Shown here: positions 28,125-36,712 of the stretch, in pieces
Layout: each line of letters opens with the position of its first letter
Numbering within the stretch: position 1 is the stretch's first letter
From: Chryseobacterium oryctis
GTDB taxonomy: Bacteria > Bacteroidota > Bacteroidia > Flavobacteriales > Weeksellaceae
Assembly (NCBI RefSeq): GCF_025971925.1
Contig: NZ_JAPDHV010000002.1
Span: forward strand, 1 to 64,000
Direction of reading: 5' to 3'
Length of the DNA: 64,000 nucleotides
The notes under the pieces: model-generated
Seen by the model: only the letters and a program-made list of their open reading frames with translations
Database searches by the model: none
Told to the model about the DNA's origin: nothing
Translations under genes and position numbers: made by a program

Positions 28125-28853
28125 ATGAAAATACCTTTAATTTATGTACCTAGAACTAAATACAAATATTTTTTAGAAATAAAAAAAAGGTACAAGTCAG
28201 AAAAATTCATTGTTCCTATTGGAAGAGACTGTCATGCTGCACATTCTCTGGATATTCTAAATATCCGTACTCAGAGTTTACCCTACGACTGGATTCGTCT
28301 AAAACCCATTTTGGGATTACAAATCGTAAGTGATAACATCAAAGAAAAGTTTGAATATTTTCTTCATAATCTTCAAAAAAATGAAGAAGGGAATACCTAT
28401 GCAGAAAAATATCCAAATGCAGAATTTACTCATGCAAAAGCGGTATTAACGGATGCCAATCTAAGAAAAACCTTCGAAAAACGAAGTAAAAGATTATTAA
28501 ACATCATAAAAGAAACCCCTGTTGCTTATCTATATATATTGGAAATAGATAAATTTAAAGACTCTAATGATGTTGATTTTTTTCATCAAACAGTTCTTAA
28601 TTTTAAAGAAATCCTAAAACCAGAAGATTCCTTACATATATACATAAGATTTGATGAAACTATAGATGAAAACCCTATTATTTGTAAAGAATTAATCGAC
28701 AAAATAAAGCCTATAAATCAGGTTTTCATTACTTCTTATATTAGAGAAAAACAAAAATATGGTATTTGGGGAAACGAAAAGGCTTACCCTAAATTATATA
28801 AAGATTTAGGCATAAAGATAAAACAGATTTTCCCTAAAATATCTTTTAAATAA
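28125..28853 (+). CDS. DUF1796-like putative papain-like cysteine peptidase fold protein
   Basis: A 242-residue protein that resembles the DUF1796 family, predicted to have a papain-like fold. The motif IVPIGRDCHAAHSLDIL, followed by RTQSLPYDWIRLKP, gives the expected pattern of a Cys after a glycine-rich turn (near residue 38) and a PFDW-like segment. FEYFLHNL follows. Members often occur in polysaccharide gene clusters, but their reaction is not established. It lies between two paralogous GT2 genes, 10 bases after the first. It may modify the glycan or a carrier, and nothing in the sequence fixes the substrate. Confidence 0.7.
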   Translation: MKIPLIYVPRTKYKYFLEIKKRYKSEKFIVPIGRDCHAAHSLDILNIRTQSLPYDWIRLKPILGLQIVSDNIKEKFEYFLHNLQKNEEGNTYAEKYPNAEFTHAKAVLTDANLRKTFEKRSKRLLNIIKETPVAYLYILEIDKFKDSNDVDFFHQTVLNFKEILKPEDSLHIYIRFDETIDENPIICKELIDKIKPINQVFITSYIREKQKYGIWGNEKAYPKLYKDLGIKIKQIFPKISFK

Positions 28854-28897
28854 ACCTTCTTAATTTCAAGTACAAAAATATTATTATATAAAACACT

Positions 28898-29839
28898 GTG
28901 ATAAAAGTTTCTGTTATAACACCAGTATATAATGCCGAAAAATATATTACTCAGGCAGTAGAATCTGCCCTGCAATTTGAGGAAGTATATGAAGTGATTC
29001 TAGTTGAAGACAAATCTCCGGACAATGCTTTGGAAGTTTGCCAAAATTTAGCTAAAAAATATGACAGAGTAAAACTTTTTCAGCATCCTGATAAAGGAAA
29101 TCATGGGGCTGGAGCGACAAGAAATTTAGCTTTAGAAAAAGCAACCGGAGATTTTATTGCATTTCTTGATGCTGATGATTATTTCCTCCCCAATAGGTTC
29201 GATGCGGAAAAAGAACTTTTTAAAAATCCTGAAGTAGAAGGTGTTTATGGAGCAATAGGTGTACATTACTATTCGGAAAAAGCAAAAGAGCAATATTATA
29301 GTTTGTTTGAAGACAGATTAACTACAGTCTACAAAAAACATCCTCCCAAAGATGTTTTCCCAGGACAGCTACATATGAAGGGCTCATTTGGACTTTTTAG
29401 CTTGGATGCATTAACTATTCGCAGAGAATCTTTAAAAAAAATAAATCCTTTTTTCAAAACACATTTAAGGCTTCATCAGGACACAGAATTTTTATTTCGT
29501 CTATCATATTATTTAGATCTTTATCCTGGCATTTTAGATAAAGCTGTATCAGTAAGGGGAGTACATGAAGATAACAGAATTACAAAAGTAGATTCAGGGA
29601 AAATAAATCCGGCTACAACCAGAGTTCTTCTTTGGAGAGAAGTTAATAAGTGGGCAGAAAGTGAAAACACTATTCCACAAGACATCAAAACCCATATTAA
29701 AAGAATGCATCGTAGTTTTGAAATTGCTATTGCTCCAACACCCAAAAAATGGGGAATGATAGCAAAATATTTAATAACAGATTACCCAAGTATTCGTTCC
29801 GGGTTATTTAATATTAACTTCAGGAAAAATTTATTTTGA
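28898..29839 (+). CDS. Glycosyltransferase family 2, copy 2 of a pair
   Basis: A 313-residue GT2 enzyme starting at GTG 28898. The core is VSVITPVYNAEKYITQAVES, LVEDKSPDNALEVCQ, HPDKGNHGAGATRNLALEKA and AFLDADDYFLPNRFDAEKE, then LHQDTEFLFRLSYYLDLYPG and VRGVHEDNRITK. It is a clear paralogue of 27176. The C-terminal part differs (MHRSFEIAIAPTPKKWGMIA). GTG is chosen since it puts the family start IKVSVITPVYN directly at the N-terminus. Its TGA overlaps the next ATG by one base. Confidence 0.91.
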   Translation: MIKVSVITPVYNAEKYITQAVESALQFEEVYEVILVEDKSPDNALEVCQNLAKKYDRVKLFQHPDKGNHGAGATRNLALEKATGDFIAFLDADDYFLPNRFDAEKELFKNPEVEGVYGAIGVHYYSEKAKEQYYSLFEDRLTTVYKKHPPKDVFPGQLHMKGSFGLFSLDALTIRRESLKKINPFFKTHLRLHQDTEFLFRLSYYLDLYPGILDKAVSVRGVHEDNRITKVDSGKINPATTRVLLWREVNKWAESENTIPQDIKTHIKRMHRSFEIAIAPTPKKWGMIAKYLITDYPSIRSGLFNINFRKNLF

Positions 29840-31164
29840 TGGAAAAAATATTATCTGAAAGAGAAAAGAAATCAATTGCTCTTGATATTTTAGTATTTCT
29901 TGGAGTAATTGCTTATTTTGTTTTAAGGATTATATATTCTTCAGGAGAGTTTACTCCGGATAGCATTCAGTACCTTCAACAGGCACAGGATTTTTGGGAC
30001 TATAAGGTTAACTTTCCATTAGGTTATCCTTTTCTTATTAATATTTTTAGTCTCTTTACAGGAAGCTTAATTATCGCTTCTAAACTTATCAATATTCTTT
30101 CATATATTGGTATTATACTGTTCTCCTATAAAAAGAAGTTCTTTTTTCCACAGACTCTATTTATTTTTTCATTTTATCCTTTTCTCGGATTATATACTCT
30201 GACATTATCAGAATCTGTATATTATTTTTTTAATTATCTTATCATTTATTTTGTTTACAAAATCATAGAGGGAGGCTTCAATACAAAAAGGATTTTTTCT
30301 CTTGCAATATTATTTTTCATTCTAACCTCTATAAGATTTTCGGGAGTATTTGTCTTTGCAACAGCAATAGCTTTTCTAGGGTATATTACATTTAAGAAAA
30401 AATATTCCATAAAATCATATAGTTTCTTGGTTATTTCAACATTATTCGGAGTTTTGTCTTATTTGTTGATTAATTATTTGTACTGTGGTTTCCCATTAGG
30501 GCAAAGAGATCACCTTCATATTGAACCTGAAAACTGTATAGAGTTTATTTCCAGAATTTCAGTGTCAACATGTAAAGATTTTAGTTTTCTTAATGCAATC
30601 ATTCATAAAGGACTTCTCAATAAAATCTCTTTCATAAATATTTTTGTTGGTGCTGTTCTAATTATTACTGCATTTTTAGTTTTACTCAAAAAAGGAAAGA
30701 AAATAAGCTACTTCAATCTCTATTTAGCATTTTCTTTTATCGGAATATTATTAACCCTTTTATACAGCTATTATACTACAAGAATTGATGATACCATAAG
30801 AATTAAAAGTAATGTTTATCTCTATCTGGTTTTACTAATAGCATTCAATATACCTAGATCAATCATTAATTATGCAAAAGTTTTCGTAATATTTACATTG
30901 GGAATAAACAGTTTTACTTTGATTAAACATTCTGAAAGCATTATAAAACATATTCCTAAATATGAAACACTTATCTGCAAGACAAATGATAAATCTATAA
31001 ATATCATTTATAAAAATTATAAGGATAGTAATGAAAAGAATAATTCAGCAGTTCTTTTATTTAAAGCAATATTAATTGATAAAGGGTATAAGTTTCTGGA
31101 TTCAGAACAACCAGATCCTAAAGTTTCCAACTGCCAAATTCAAACTTCAGAGATTATTAAATAA
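29839..31164 (+). CDS. Polytopic membrane protein, GT-C-like
   Basis: A 441-residue protein with about ten hydrophobic segments. After the first helix it has SGEFTPDSIQYLQQAQDFWD, an acidic residue in the first periplasmic loop followed by a helix, and NFPLGYPFLINI, as in GT-C type glycosyltransferases and related PMT-like proteins. A hydrophilic tail of about 70 residues follows the last helix. It may transfer a sugar from a polyprenyl-phosphate donor in the periplasm. The ATG at 29839 overlaps the preceding TGA; a TTG three bases earlier is in frame but unlikely. The next genes are on the other strand. Confidence 0.75.
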   Translation: MEKILSEREKKSIALDILVFLGVIAYFVLRIIYSSGEFTPDSIQYLQQAQDFWDYKVNFPLGYPFLINIFSLFTGSLIIASKLINILSYIGIILFSYKKKFFFPQTLFIFSFYPFLGLYTLTLSESVYYFFNYLIIYFVYKIIEGGFNTKRIFSLAILFFILTSIRFSGVFVFATAIAFLGYITFKKKYSIKSYSFLVISTLFGVLSYLLINYLYCGFPLGQRDHLHIEPENCIEFISRISVSTCKDFSFLNAIIHKGLLNKISFINIFVGAVLIITAFLVLLKKGKKISYFNLYLAFSFIGILLTLLYSYYTTRIDDTIRIKSNVYLYLVLLIAFNIPRSIINYAKVFVIFTLGINSFTLIKHSESIIKHIPKYETLICKTNDKSINIIYKNYKDSNEKNNSAVLLFKAILIDKGYKFLDSEQPDPKVSNCQIQTSEIIK

Positions 31165-31216
31165 AATACATGAAGTTTTTAAAAGTATTTAACTAATTTT
31201 AATATAATTCAAATTT

Positions 31217-32182
31217 CTATTCTAATTTTAAAATTCTTTTTAACTGAGGAACAGTTTTCTGGGAAAGAATTTTCGATCCTTTTTCATTTAAATGTCCATA
31301 ATCCCATCTGTTTTCATACAAATGAAACTCAGGATGTTCAGCCGGATTTATAAGACTTATTACAGGAACTTTGAATGCATTTTTATAGGCTTCCAGTTTT
31401 TTAGCATCCGGTTCTGCAGGACCTGGAATAAACATGATAAGCTGAATATTCCTTTTTTTGCATTTCTCAGCTAGTCCATTAATTTTGTCAACCAATGCTT
31501 TATTGGGTTTATGAGCCTCCTTATCTTGATGATATCTATTCAATCTATCTTGTATAACTTTCTTAAGTTCCTTTTCCTCTGTTCTTTTCACCACACTATA
31601 CTCTAATGGAGAAAAACCCTGATTCTCATCAATCATCCTATTGTGTGCATTCTCAACAGCTCTTTCATCAGAATGTTTATTAAAATGAAAAACATTTAAA
31701 ATAAATGATGCCCAAGACAACGCAATTTGTTTATAGTTTCCTTCCTCTTTTTGAAACTTACTTGCAAAAACCGTATTTTCAAAATTGAAAGCCCCAAAAC
31801 TTCTTTCAGTTTTCAGATTAAGTTTTGTAATATTAATTTTATCCTGAAGCTCAAGAACAATATATTTTGGCTTAAAAGAAGAATTTTCGAGAACATATTC
31901 CAAGGTTTGGAAATTTTCCAGATTAAATCCTGCATTTGCTCCCAAATTATACGATTTTAGACCTTTGATATTTTCATCAATTAATTTACAGTCAATTTGG
32001 TCATTGATTTTAGAACTTCCGATAAAATAAAGATTATATTCAGGATGCTTTTTTAAATATTCCAGCTTAGCATTAAGGAAAGGATAAGAATAGTTGCTAT
32101 TTGGGCTAAAAGCAAGCTTTATCAAGCCAATAATAAACATTATGACAATAAATAAAGACAATATGGAAAGAAATCTTTTCAT
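31217..32182 (-). CDS. SGNH-like protein paired with an MBOAT acyltransferase
   Basis: A 321-residue protein with an N-terminal signal anchor (residues about 5-25) and a periplasmic domain that looks like an SGNH/GDSL fold: NLYFIGSSKINDQID supplies the serine block, YNLGANAGFNLENFQTLEYV the Gly/Asn block, and WDYGHLNEKGSKILS the C-terminal Asp-x2-His block. Such proteins next to MBOAT enzymes (AlgJ/AlgX, PatB, DltD type) complete transfer of an acyl group, commonly acetate, to an exported glycan. The ATG directly follows the stop codon of the MBOAT gene, so the pair is coupled. Substrate not known. Confidence 0.82.
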   Translation of the reverse strand: MKRFLSILSLFIVIMFIIGLIKLAFSPNSNYSYPFLNAKLEYLKKHPEYNLYFIGSSKINDQIDCKLIDENIKGLKSYNLGANAGFNLENFQTLEYVLENSSFKPKYIVLELQDKINITKLNLKTERSFGAFNFENTVFASKFQKEEGNYKQIALSWASFILNVFHFNKHSDERAVENAHNRMIDENQGFSPLEYSVVKRTEEKELKKVIQDRLNRYHQDKEAHKPNKALVDKINGLAEKCKKRNIQLIMFIPGPAEPDAKKLEAYKNAFKVPVISLINPAEHPEFHLYENRWDYGHLNEKGSKILSQKTVPQLKRILKLE

Positions 32183-33616
32183 TTAGAACTGAAAATAAAT
32201 AAATTCATTACTGCCAAAATTGGCAAAATTCAATATCAAATAAGCTACTACAATATAGATAACAGCCTGAACCATGGGTTTTCTTTCCTGAATTTTCAAT
32301 CCATAATTATGAGTTCTGTTCATCCACTCCATTCCAAGCATAAAAATAATTAAGCCCAATAAAACAGGTCTGAACTCTGTAGGAAATGTAAATAAACTTT
32401 GGCTAAAAATCCCTTTAATATATCCAATCGCATGAGAAACACTCTCTGCCCTGAAGAAAATCCATGCAAAACAAGTAAGAGTAAAAGTTATCAAAATACT
32501 CAAAACCTCTCTAAATGAAGGAATAATTTTCCCCATTGCAACCACTTCCAGATTATGTCTGTTTTTTTCCGCAATCAAGAGGGGTAAGAAAAACAATGCA
32601 TTCAGTCCACCCCAAATAATAAATGTCCAATTGGCTCCATGCCAAAAACCACTTACCAAAAAAATAATAAAGGTATTCCTTATTTTCATTCCCAATCCTC
32701 CTTTGCTTCCACCTAGAGGTATATACAGGTAATCTCTAAACCATGAAGACAATGAAATATGCCACCTTCTCCAGAATTCAGCAATATCACGAGAAAAATA
32801 TGGGAAAGAGAAGTTTTTCAACAATTCAATTCCAAATAGTCTTGATGTTCCTAATGCTATATCTGAATAACCCGAAAAATCTCCATAAATCTGAAATGCA
32901 AAAAGAACAGCTCCCACAACAAGATTACTTGCACTTTCCGTTTGATAATTACTGAATATTTCATTAACAATAGGTGCACAATTATCTGCAATAACCATTT
33001 TTTTGAAAAATCCCCAAAGAATCTGAGACATTCCGTCTTTTGCTCTTTGATAATCGAAAGATCTCTTTCGCTGGATTTGTGGTAATAGATGGGTTGCTCT
33101 TTCAATAGGTCCTGCAACTAATAATGGGAAATAGCTCACAAAAACAGCATAATCCACATAGTTTCTCTCTGCAGGAATTCGTTTCTTATAAACGTCTATT
33201 ACATAAGACAATCCGTGGAAAGTATAAAAAGAAATACCTACTGGTAAAATCACCTTCAGCAACCACATATTCACCCCAAAACCAAACGCTTTCAGTAATT
33301 CAGCAAAGTTTTCGATAAAGAAGTTGTAGTATTTGAAAAAACCTAAAAAACCAAGATTAATACCAATACTTATGATCAACCAGATTGTCGCCTGTCTCTT
33401 TGTTTTACTATTTTCAATTTGGATTCCGGAAAAATAGTCCAACCCAATTGAAAACATCAAAAGAAACAGAAAACGCCAATCCCAACAGCCATAGAAATAA
33501 AAACTAGCTGCTAATAAAAGTATATTCTGGAATTTATAATTCTTATTGAATACGCACCAGTATAAAATAAAAACGATGGGTAAAAAAATAAGAAAGGCAA
33601 TAGAATTAAAGAGCAT
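32183..33616 (-). CDS. MBOAT family O-acyltransferase
   Basis: A 477-residue inner-membrane acyltransferase of the AlgI/DltB/PatA type with about ten hydrophobic segments. Typical segments are MLFNSIAFLIFLPIVFILYW, the FYFYGCWDWRFLFLL stretch, ILPVGISFYTFHGLSYVID, FVSYFPLLVAGPIERATHLL, ISLSSWFRDYLYIPLGGSKG and the catalytic His in FLVSGFWHGANWTFIIWG. It moves an acyl group from a cytoplasmic donor across the membrane, and the SGNH-like partner passes it to the glycan. The gene abuts its partner and lies 34 bases after the methyltransferase gene on the same strand. Confidence 0.95.
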   Translation of the reverse strand: MLFNSIAFLIFLPIVFILYWCVFNKNYKFQNILLLAASFYFYGCWDWRFLFLLMFSIGLDYFSGIQIENSKTKRQATIWLIISIGINLGFLGFFKYYNFFIENFAELLKAFGFGVNMWLLKVILPVGISFYTFHGLSYVIDVYKKRIPAERNYVDYAVFVSYFPLLVAGPIERATHLLPQIQRKRSFDYQRAKDGMSQILWGFFKKMVIADNCAPIVNEIFSNYQTESASNLVVGAVLFAFQIYGDFSGYSDIALGTSRLFGIELLKNFSFPYFSRDIAEFWRRWHISLSSWFRDYLYIPLGGSKGGLGMKIRNTFIIFLVSGFWHGANWTFIIWGGLNALFFLPLLIAEKNRHNLEVVAMGKIIPSFREVLSILITFTLTCFAWIFFRAESVSHAIGYIKGIFSQSLFTFPTEFRPVLLGLIIFMLGMEWMNRTHNYGLKIQERKPMVQAVIYIVVAYLILNFANFGSNEFIYFQF

Positions 33617-33650
33617 AGAATTTTCTTTAATGTAATAAATATAATAAAAA

Positions 33651-34421
33651 TTACTTTATAAAAACCCCAATGTACTTTCCTTCATACTCTACTACTGTAG
33701 TTTCTATATTATTTTTTTCACAAAAATCTTGATAAGCAGAATTATCACCAATATCATCACTGATAAATACCCCTCCTTTTCTTAATTTTTTGTAAAGTTC
33801 TTCATAAGCCCACATCCTACCATTATAACTTTTATCTGAATCATAATGAAGAACATCAAAAGAAGAACATTCAGTGAAAATTTTAGGTAAAGATTCTTTA
33901 TCAGCAAAACGGAACAATTTCCAATTTGATTTTAGGTTCTTAGGAACTACATAGCCTACAAATCTATCTCCGTCCTGAGCCAAATATGGCATATCTGAAC
34001 TATAAAGCACTCCATTTCTTTTTTCTAAAGACAAAAGAGTTGCTAAAGAAGACCAGCCATAAGCGACACCCGTTTCCACAACATTTTTGGCGTTTGTAAA
34101 CTCACAAGCATAATAGATCAGCTCTAAAGCTCCAGGACCTCCCATTTTCACAGGACATTCTATTTCTTTTTGCTGAGCTGTTTTCAAAATATCTTGAAAT
34201 TCACGTCTGAAAGGTGTCATATCTGCACCAAAAAGCTTTATGATAGCTTCTTGCTGAGAAATAGATTTTGTGGCAGCCCATGAATTGGTCTTTTCTTTCC
34301 CTTTAAAAGCATTGCCTCTATTAACAGTATTCTTAATGATTTTTCTACCTAATTCGGGGTAGAGATCCGGCCTTTTCAGATAGGCAATAAACGTTTTGAG
34401 AACTCTTGTTATTTCGCTCAC
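33651..34421 (-). CDS. Class I SAM-dependent methyltransferase (CmcI/Methyltransf_24-like)
   Basis: From GTG 34421 a 256-residue protein. VVETGVAYGWSSLATLLSLE is the SAM loop, GVLYSSDMPYLAQDGDRFVG motif II, FDVLHYDSDKSYNGRMWAYE contains the acidic residue and SDKSY pattern seen in O-methyltransferases of this group, and LRKGGVFISDDIGDNSAYQDF follows. A TTG at 34442 is in frame but it is part of the predicted -7 element (34440-34447), so the GTG is preferred, with modest certainty. First gene of the block methyltransferase-MBOAT-SGNH; probably methylates a sugar of the same glycan. Confidence 0.83.
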   Translation of the reverse strand: MSEITRVLKTFIAYLKRPDLYPELGRKIIKNTVNRGNAFKGKEKTNSWAATKSISQQEAIIKLFGADMTPFRREFQDILKTAQQKEIECPVKMGGPGALELIYYACEFTNAKNVVETGVAYGWSSLATLLSLEKRNGVLYSSDMPYLAQDGDRFVGYVVPKNLKSNWKLFRFADKESLPKIFTECSSFDVLHYDSDKSYNGRMWAYEELYKKLRKGGVFISDDIGDNSAYQDFCEKNNIETTVVEYEGKYIGVFIK

Positions 34422-34439
34422 TGTGTTGGTTTTAATTTG

Positions 34440-34447
34440 CAAAAATA
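34440..34447 (-). promoter_or_regulatory. -7 element of the methyltransferase-MBOAT-SGNH block
   Basis: The minus strand reads TATTTTTG, an exact TAnnTTTG, predicting a transcript start near 34433, 12 bases before the GTG at 34421. The rest of the 275-base divergent gap up to 34718 holds no gene that I can see. Confidence 0.45.
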
Positions 34448-34717
34448 AATATTTTTATTTAACTATCATTAATTTATTTCCAACAGGAGGTTTTCATCAC
34501 ATAAACAGCCATAGTTCTCATGAAAGATATGAACTATAAAATCGCCAATCAATATTATTAATAAATAACAATATTATATCTAGCAAAATAGTCTAAAATA
34601 ATATCCACTTATCTAAAATCAACATAACCGAACATAATATGAAATTATTTCTTTTTAAAAAACAAAACATATCAATTTTATCATCATATTTGCATTACGA
34701 ACACATGCTTTTGATAA

Positions 34718-35554
34718 ATGAAATTTTCGATTCTTATTGCCAACTATAACAATGGTAAATTCTTTCAAAATTGTTATAATTCAATTATTGCCCAAAACTA
34801 TTCAAATTGGGAAGTCATTATTCTAGATGATTGCTCCACTGATAACTCTGTTGAAATTATTACCAGATTAATAGACGGTGATAAACGTTTCAAATTATTT
34901 AAAAACGAAACCAACTCAGGTGTTGGCATAACGAAAGCTAAACTTATTGAACTTGCAGATGGTGACATTTGTGGGTTTGTAGACCCAGATGATGCGATAT
35001 CCCCGAATGCTTTACGGGCAAACATTATTGTTTTTGAGAAAGAAAAAGATGTGGTATTATGTTATTCAAAATTCTCAAAATTTGATGAAAATTTCAAACC
35101 ATTAGGAATTGAATTTTCAACAAAGCAAGTCATCAATAACGATCCATATTTTTTTAACTGTCCAGTTCATATTGTTCATTTTGTAGCCTTTAGAAAAGAT
35201 GTTTATATGCAAACGGAAAAAATGAACACCTCATTAAAAATTGCAGAAGATCAGGATCTTTATTTAAAAATGTATGAAAAGGGTAAAGTTCATTTCATTA
35301 ACGAAAACAATTATTACTACAGAATACACTCTGGTGGAATTTCACAAAATGACAATAGACCAAAAACAAAAGAGTATTTCGCACAGGTAATTTTCAATAC
35401 AATGAAACGTAGGAACCTGAAAACAATTCATGGAAAACATATCCCTGAAACATATACAAACCCACAGGACATTTACGATCTATTAGAATACCAAAACACT
35501 ATTACATTTCGTATAAAGAAAAAAATCTCATTACTTTTGCAAAAAGTATTTTAG
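34718..35554 (+). CDS. Glycosyltransferase family 2
   Basis: A 278-residue GT2 enzyme with FSILIANYNNGKFFQNCYNS, ILDDCSTDNSVEII (nucleotide site) and GDICGFVDPDDAISPNALRA (metal site, here DPDD). IAEDQDLYLKMYEKGKVHFI has the ED motif, and YYYRIHSGGIS follows. First plus-strand gene after the inverted MBOAT block; a near-match -7 element (CATATTTG) lies about 40 bases upstream. It ends 1 base before the ATG of the GT4 gene at 35556, so the two form an operon. Confidence 0.9.
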   Translation: MKFSILIANYNNGKFFQNCYNSIIAQNYSNWEVIILDDCSTDNSVEIITRLIDGDKRFKLFKNETNSGVGITKAKLIELADGDICGFVDPDDAISPNALRANIIVFEKEKDVVLCYSKFSKFDENFKPLGIEFSTKQVINNDPYFFNCPVHIVHFVAFRKDVYMQTEKMNTSLKIAEDQDLYLKMYEKGKVHFINENNYYYRIHSGGISQNDNRPKTKEYFAQVIFNTMKRRNLKTIHGKHIPETYTNPQDIYDLLEYQNTITFRIKKKISLLLQKVF

Positions 35555-35555
35555 A

Positions 35556-36710
35556 ATGTCTGTTAACAAGATAAAGGTTCTTTTCAGACACCGTTCTATG
35601 GAAATGGGGGGTGTAGAAAAAGTGATTTTAAGTATGCTTAATCATCTCAATCCGGAAAAATTTGAGATGACTCTATGCTTGAATCTAAATCAAGGAGAAC
35701 TACGAAATGAAATCCCTAAACATGTAAGAAAAGTATATCTTACCGAAGGAAAAGAAGATTTTTCTAATAATTCTATCATTCAGAAACTTCAACTTGCAAA
35801 AAGAAAAATAAAACTAGAAAAAGCAGAGAAAAATCCGAAAATTGCAGACAAGATTTTACAAGATAAGTATGATGTAGAAATTGCACCTACTTATGCCGCT
35901 TACTCTTCTGTTCTTAATTCCAGCAATAAGAATTCTAAAAAAATTGCATGGCTTCATTCTGATCTCACACAGGAAGGCTTTAAACCCTACAGAGAAAAGA
36001 TTTTCAAGAATATGCAGCAGTTTGATTACATTATTTACGGCTCACAGCAATGTAAAGATGTATTGGATAAAAATTATCCTGAACTAAAACTTCCTCCCGG
36101 AAAAGTTGTTCTCAACGCTATTCCGATAGATGAATTAAAACTAAAAGCGAAAGCATTCAAACCTGATTTTGACAGCATCCCTACTTTTGTTTCTGTAGGA
36201 AGATTACATTATAGAAAGGGCTACAGAACACTTTTAGAAACTCATAAAAGACTCATTGATGACGGATTTATTCATCAAATAATCGTAATTGGTGATGGTG
36301 AAGATTATAACCTTCTAGCTGCAAGAATTAAAGAATTAGATCTCCAAGATTCATTCAAATTATTGGGTACGCAAATGAATCCGTATCCTTATGTAAAAAA
36401 TGCAGATTTCTATATTATGCCTTCGGAAAGTGAAGGCTGGCCATTGATTATAGCAGAAACTCTTATTCTTCAAAAACCGATTATTGCAACAAATGTTGGA
36501 GGAATTCCTGAAATGATTAAAAACAATAAAACAGGCTACTTAACAGAATATTCTGAAGAAGGTTTATACAAAGCCATGAAAGAATTTTTATCCAACAAAA
36601 ACTTAGTTAAAGAAATTCAAAACAACCTCATCGACATCGAAAAAGAATTTGATAATCAAAAAATATTTGATGCAGTGGAAGAAATTATACTAGAGGTTTA
36701 TAATAAATAA
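35556..36710 (+). CDS. Glycosyltransferase family 4
   Basis: A 384-residue GT-B enzyme. The N-terminal domain has RHRSMEMGGVEKVILSMLNH with the glycine-rich loop. The C-terminal domain has FVSVGRLHYRKGYRTLLETH, IVIGDGEDYNLLAARIKELD, FKLLGTQMNPYPYVKNADFY, PSESEGWPLIIAETLILQKP (the E-x7-E donor site) and IATNVGGIPEMI. It resembles 41429 in length and in these motifs, so the two are likely paralogues. It converges on the SDR gene with only 2 bases between stop codons. Confidence 0.92.
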   Translation: MSVNKIKVLFRHRSMEMGGVEKVILSMLNHLNPEKFEMTLCLNLNQGELRNEIPKHVRKVYLTEGKEDFSNNSIIQKLQLAKRKIKLEKAEKNPKIADKILQDKYDVEIAPTYAAYSSVLNSSNKNSKKIAWLHSDLTQEGFKPYREKIFKNMQQFDYIIYGSQQCKDVLDKNYPELKLPPGKVVLNAIPIDELKLKAKAFKPDFDSIPTFVSVGRLHYRKGYRTLLETHKRLIDDGFIHQIIVIGDGEDYNLLAARIKELDLQDSFKLLGTQMNPYPYVKNADFYIMPSESEGWPLIIAETLILQKPIIATNVGGIPEMIKNNKTGYLTEYSEEGLYKAMKEFLSNKNLVKEIQNNLIDIEKEFDNQKIFDAVEEIILEVYNK

Positions 36711-36712
36711 AA

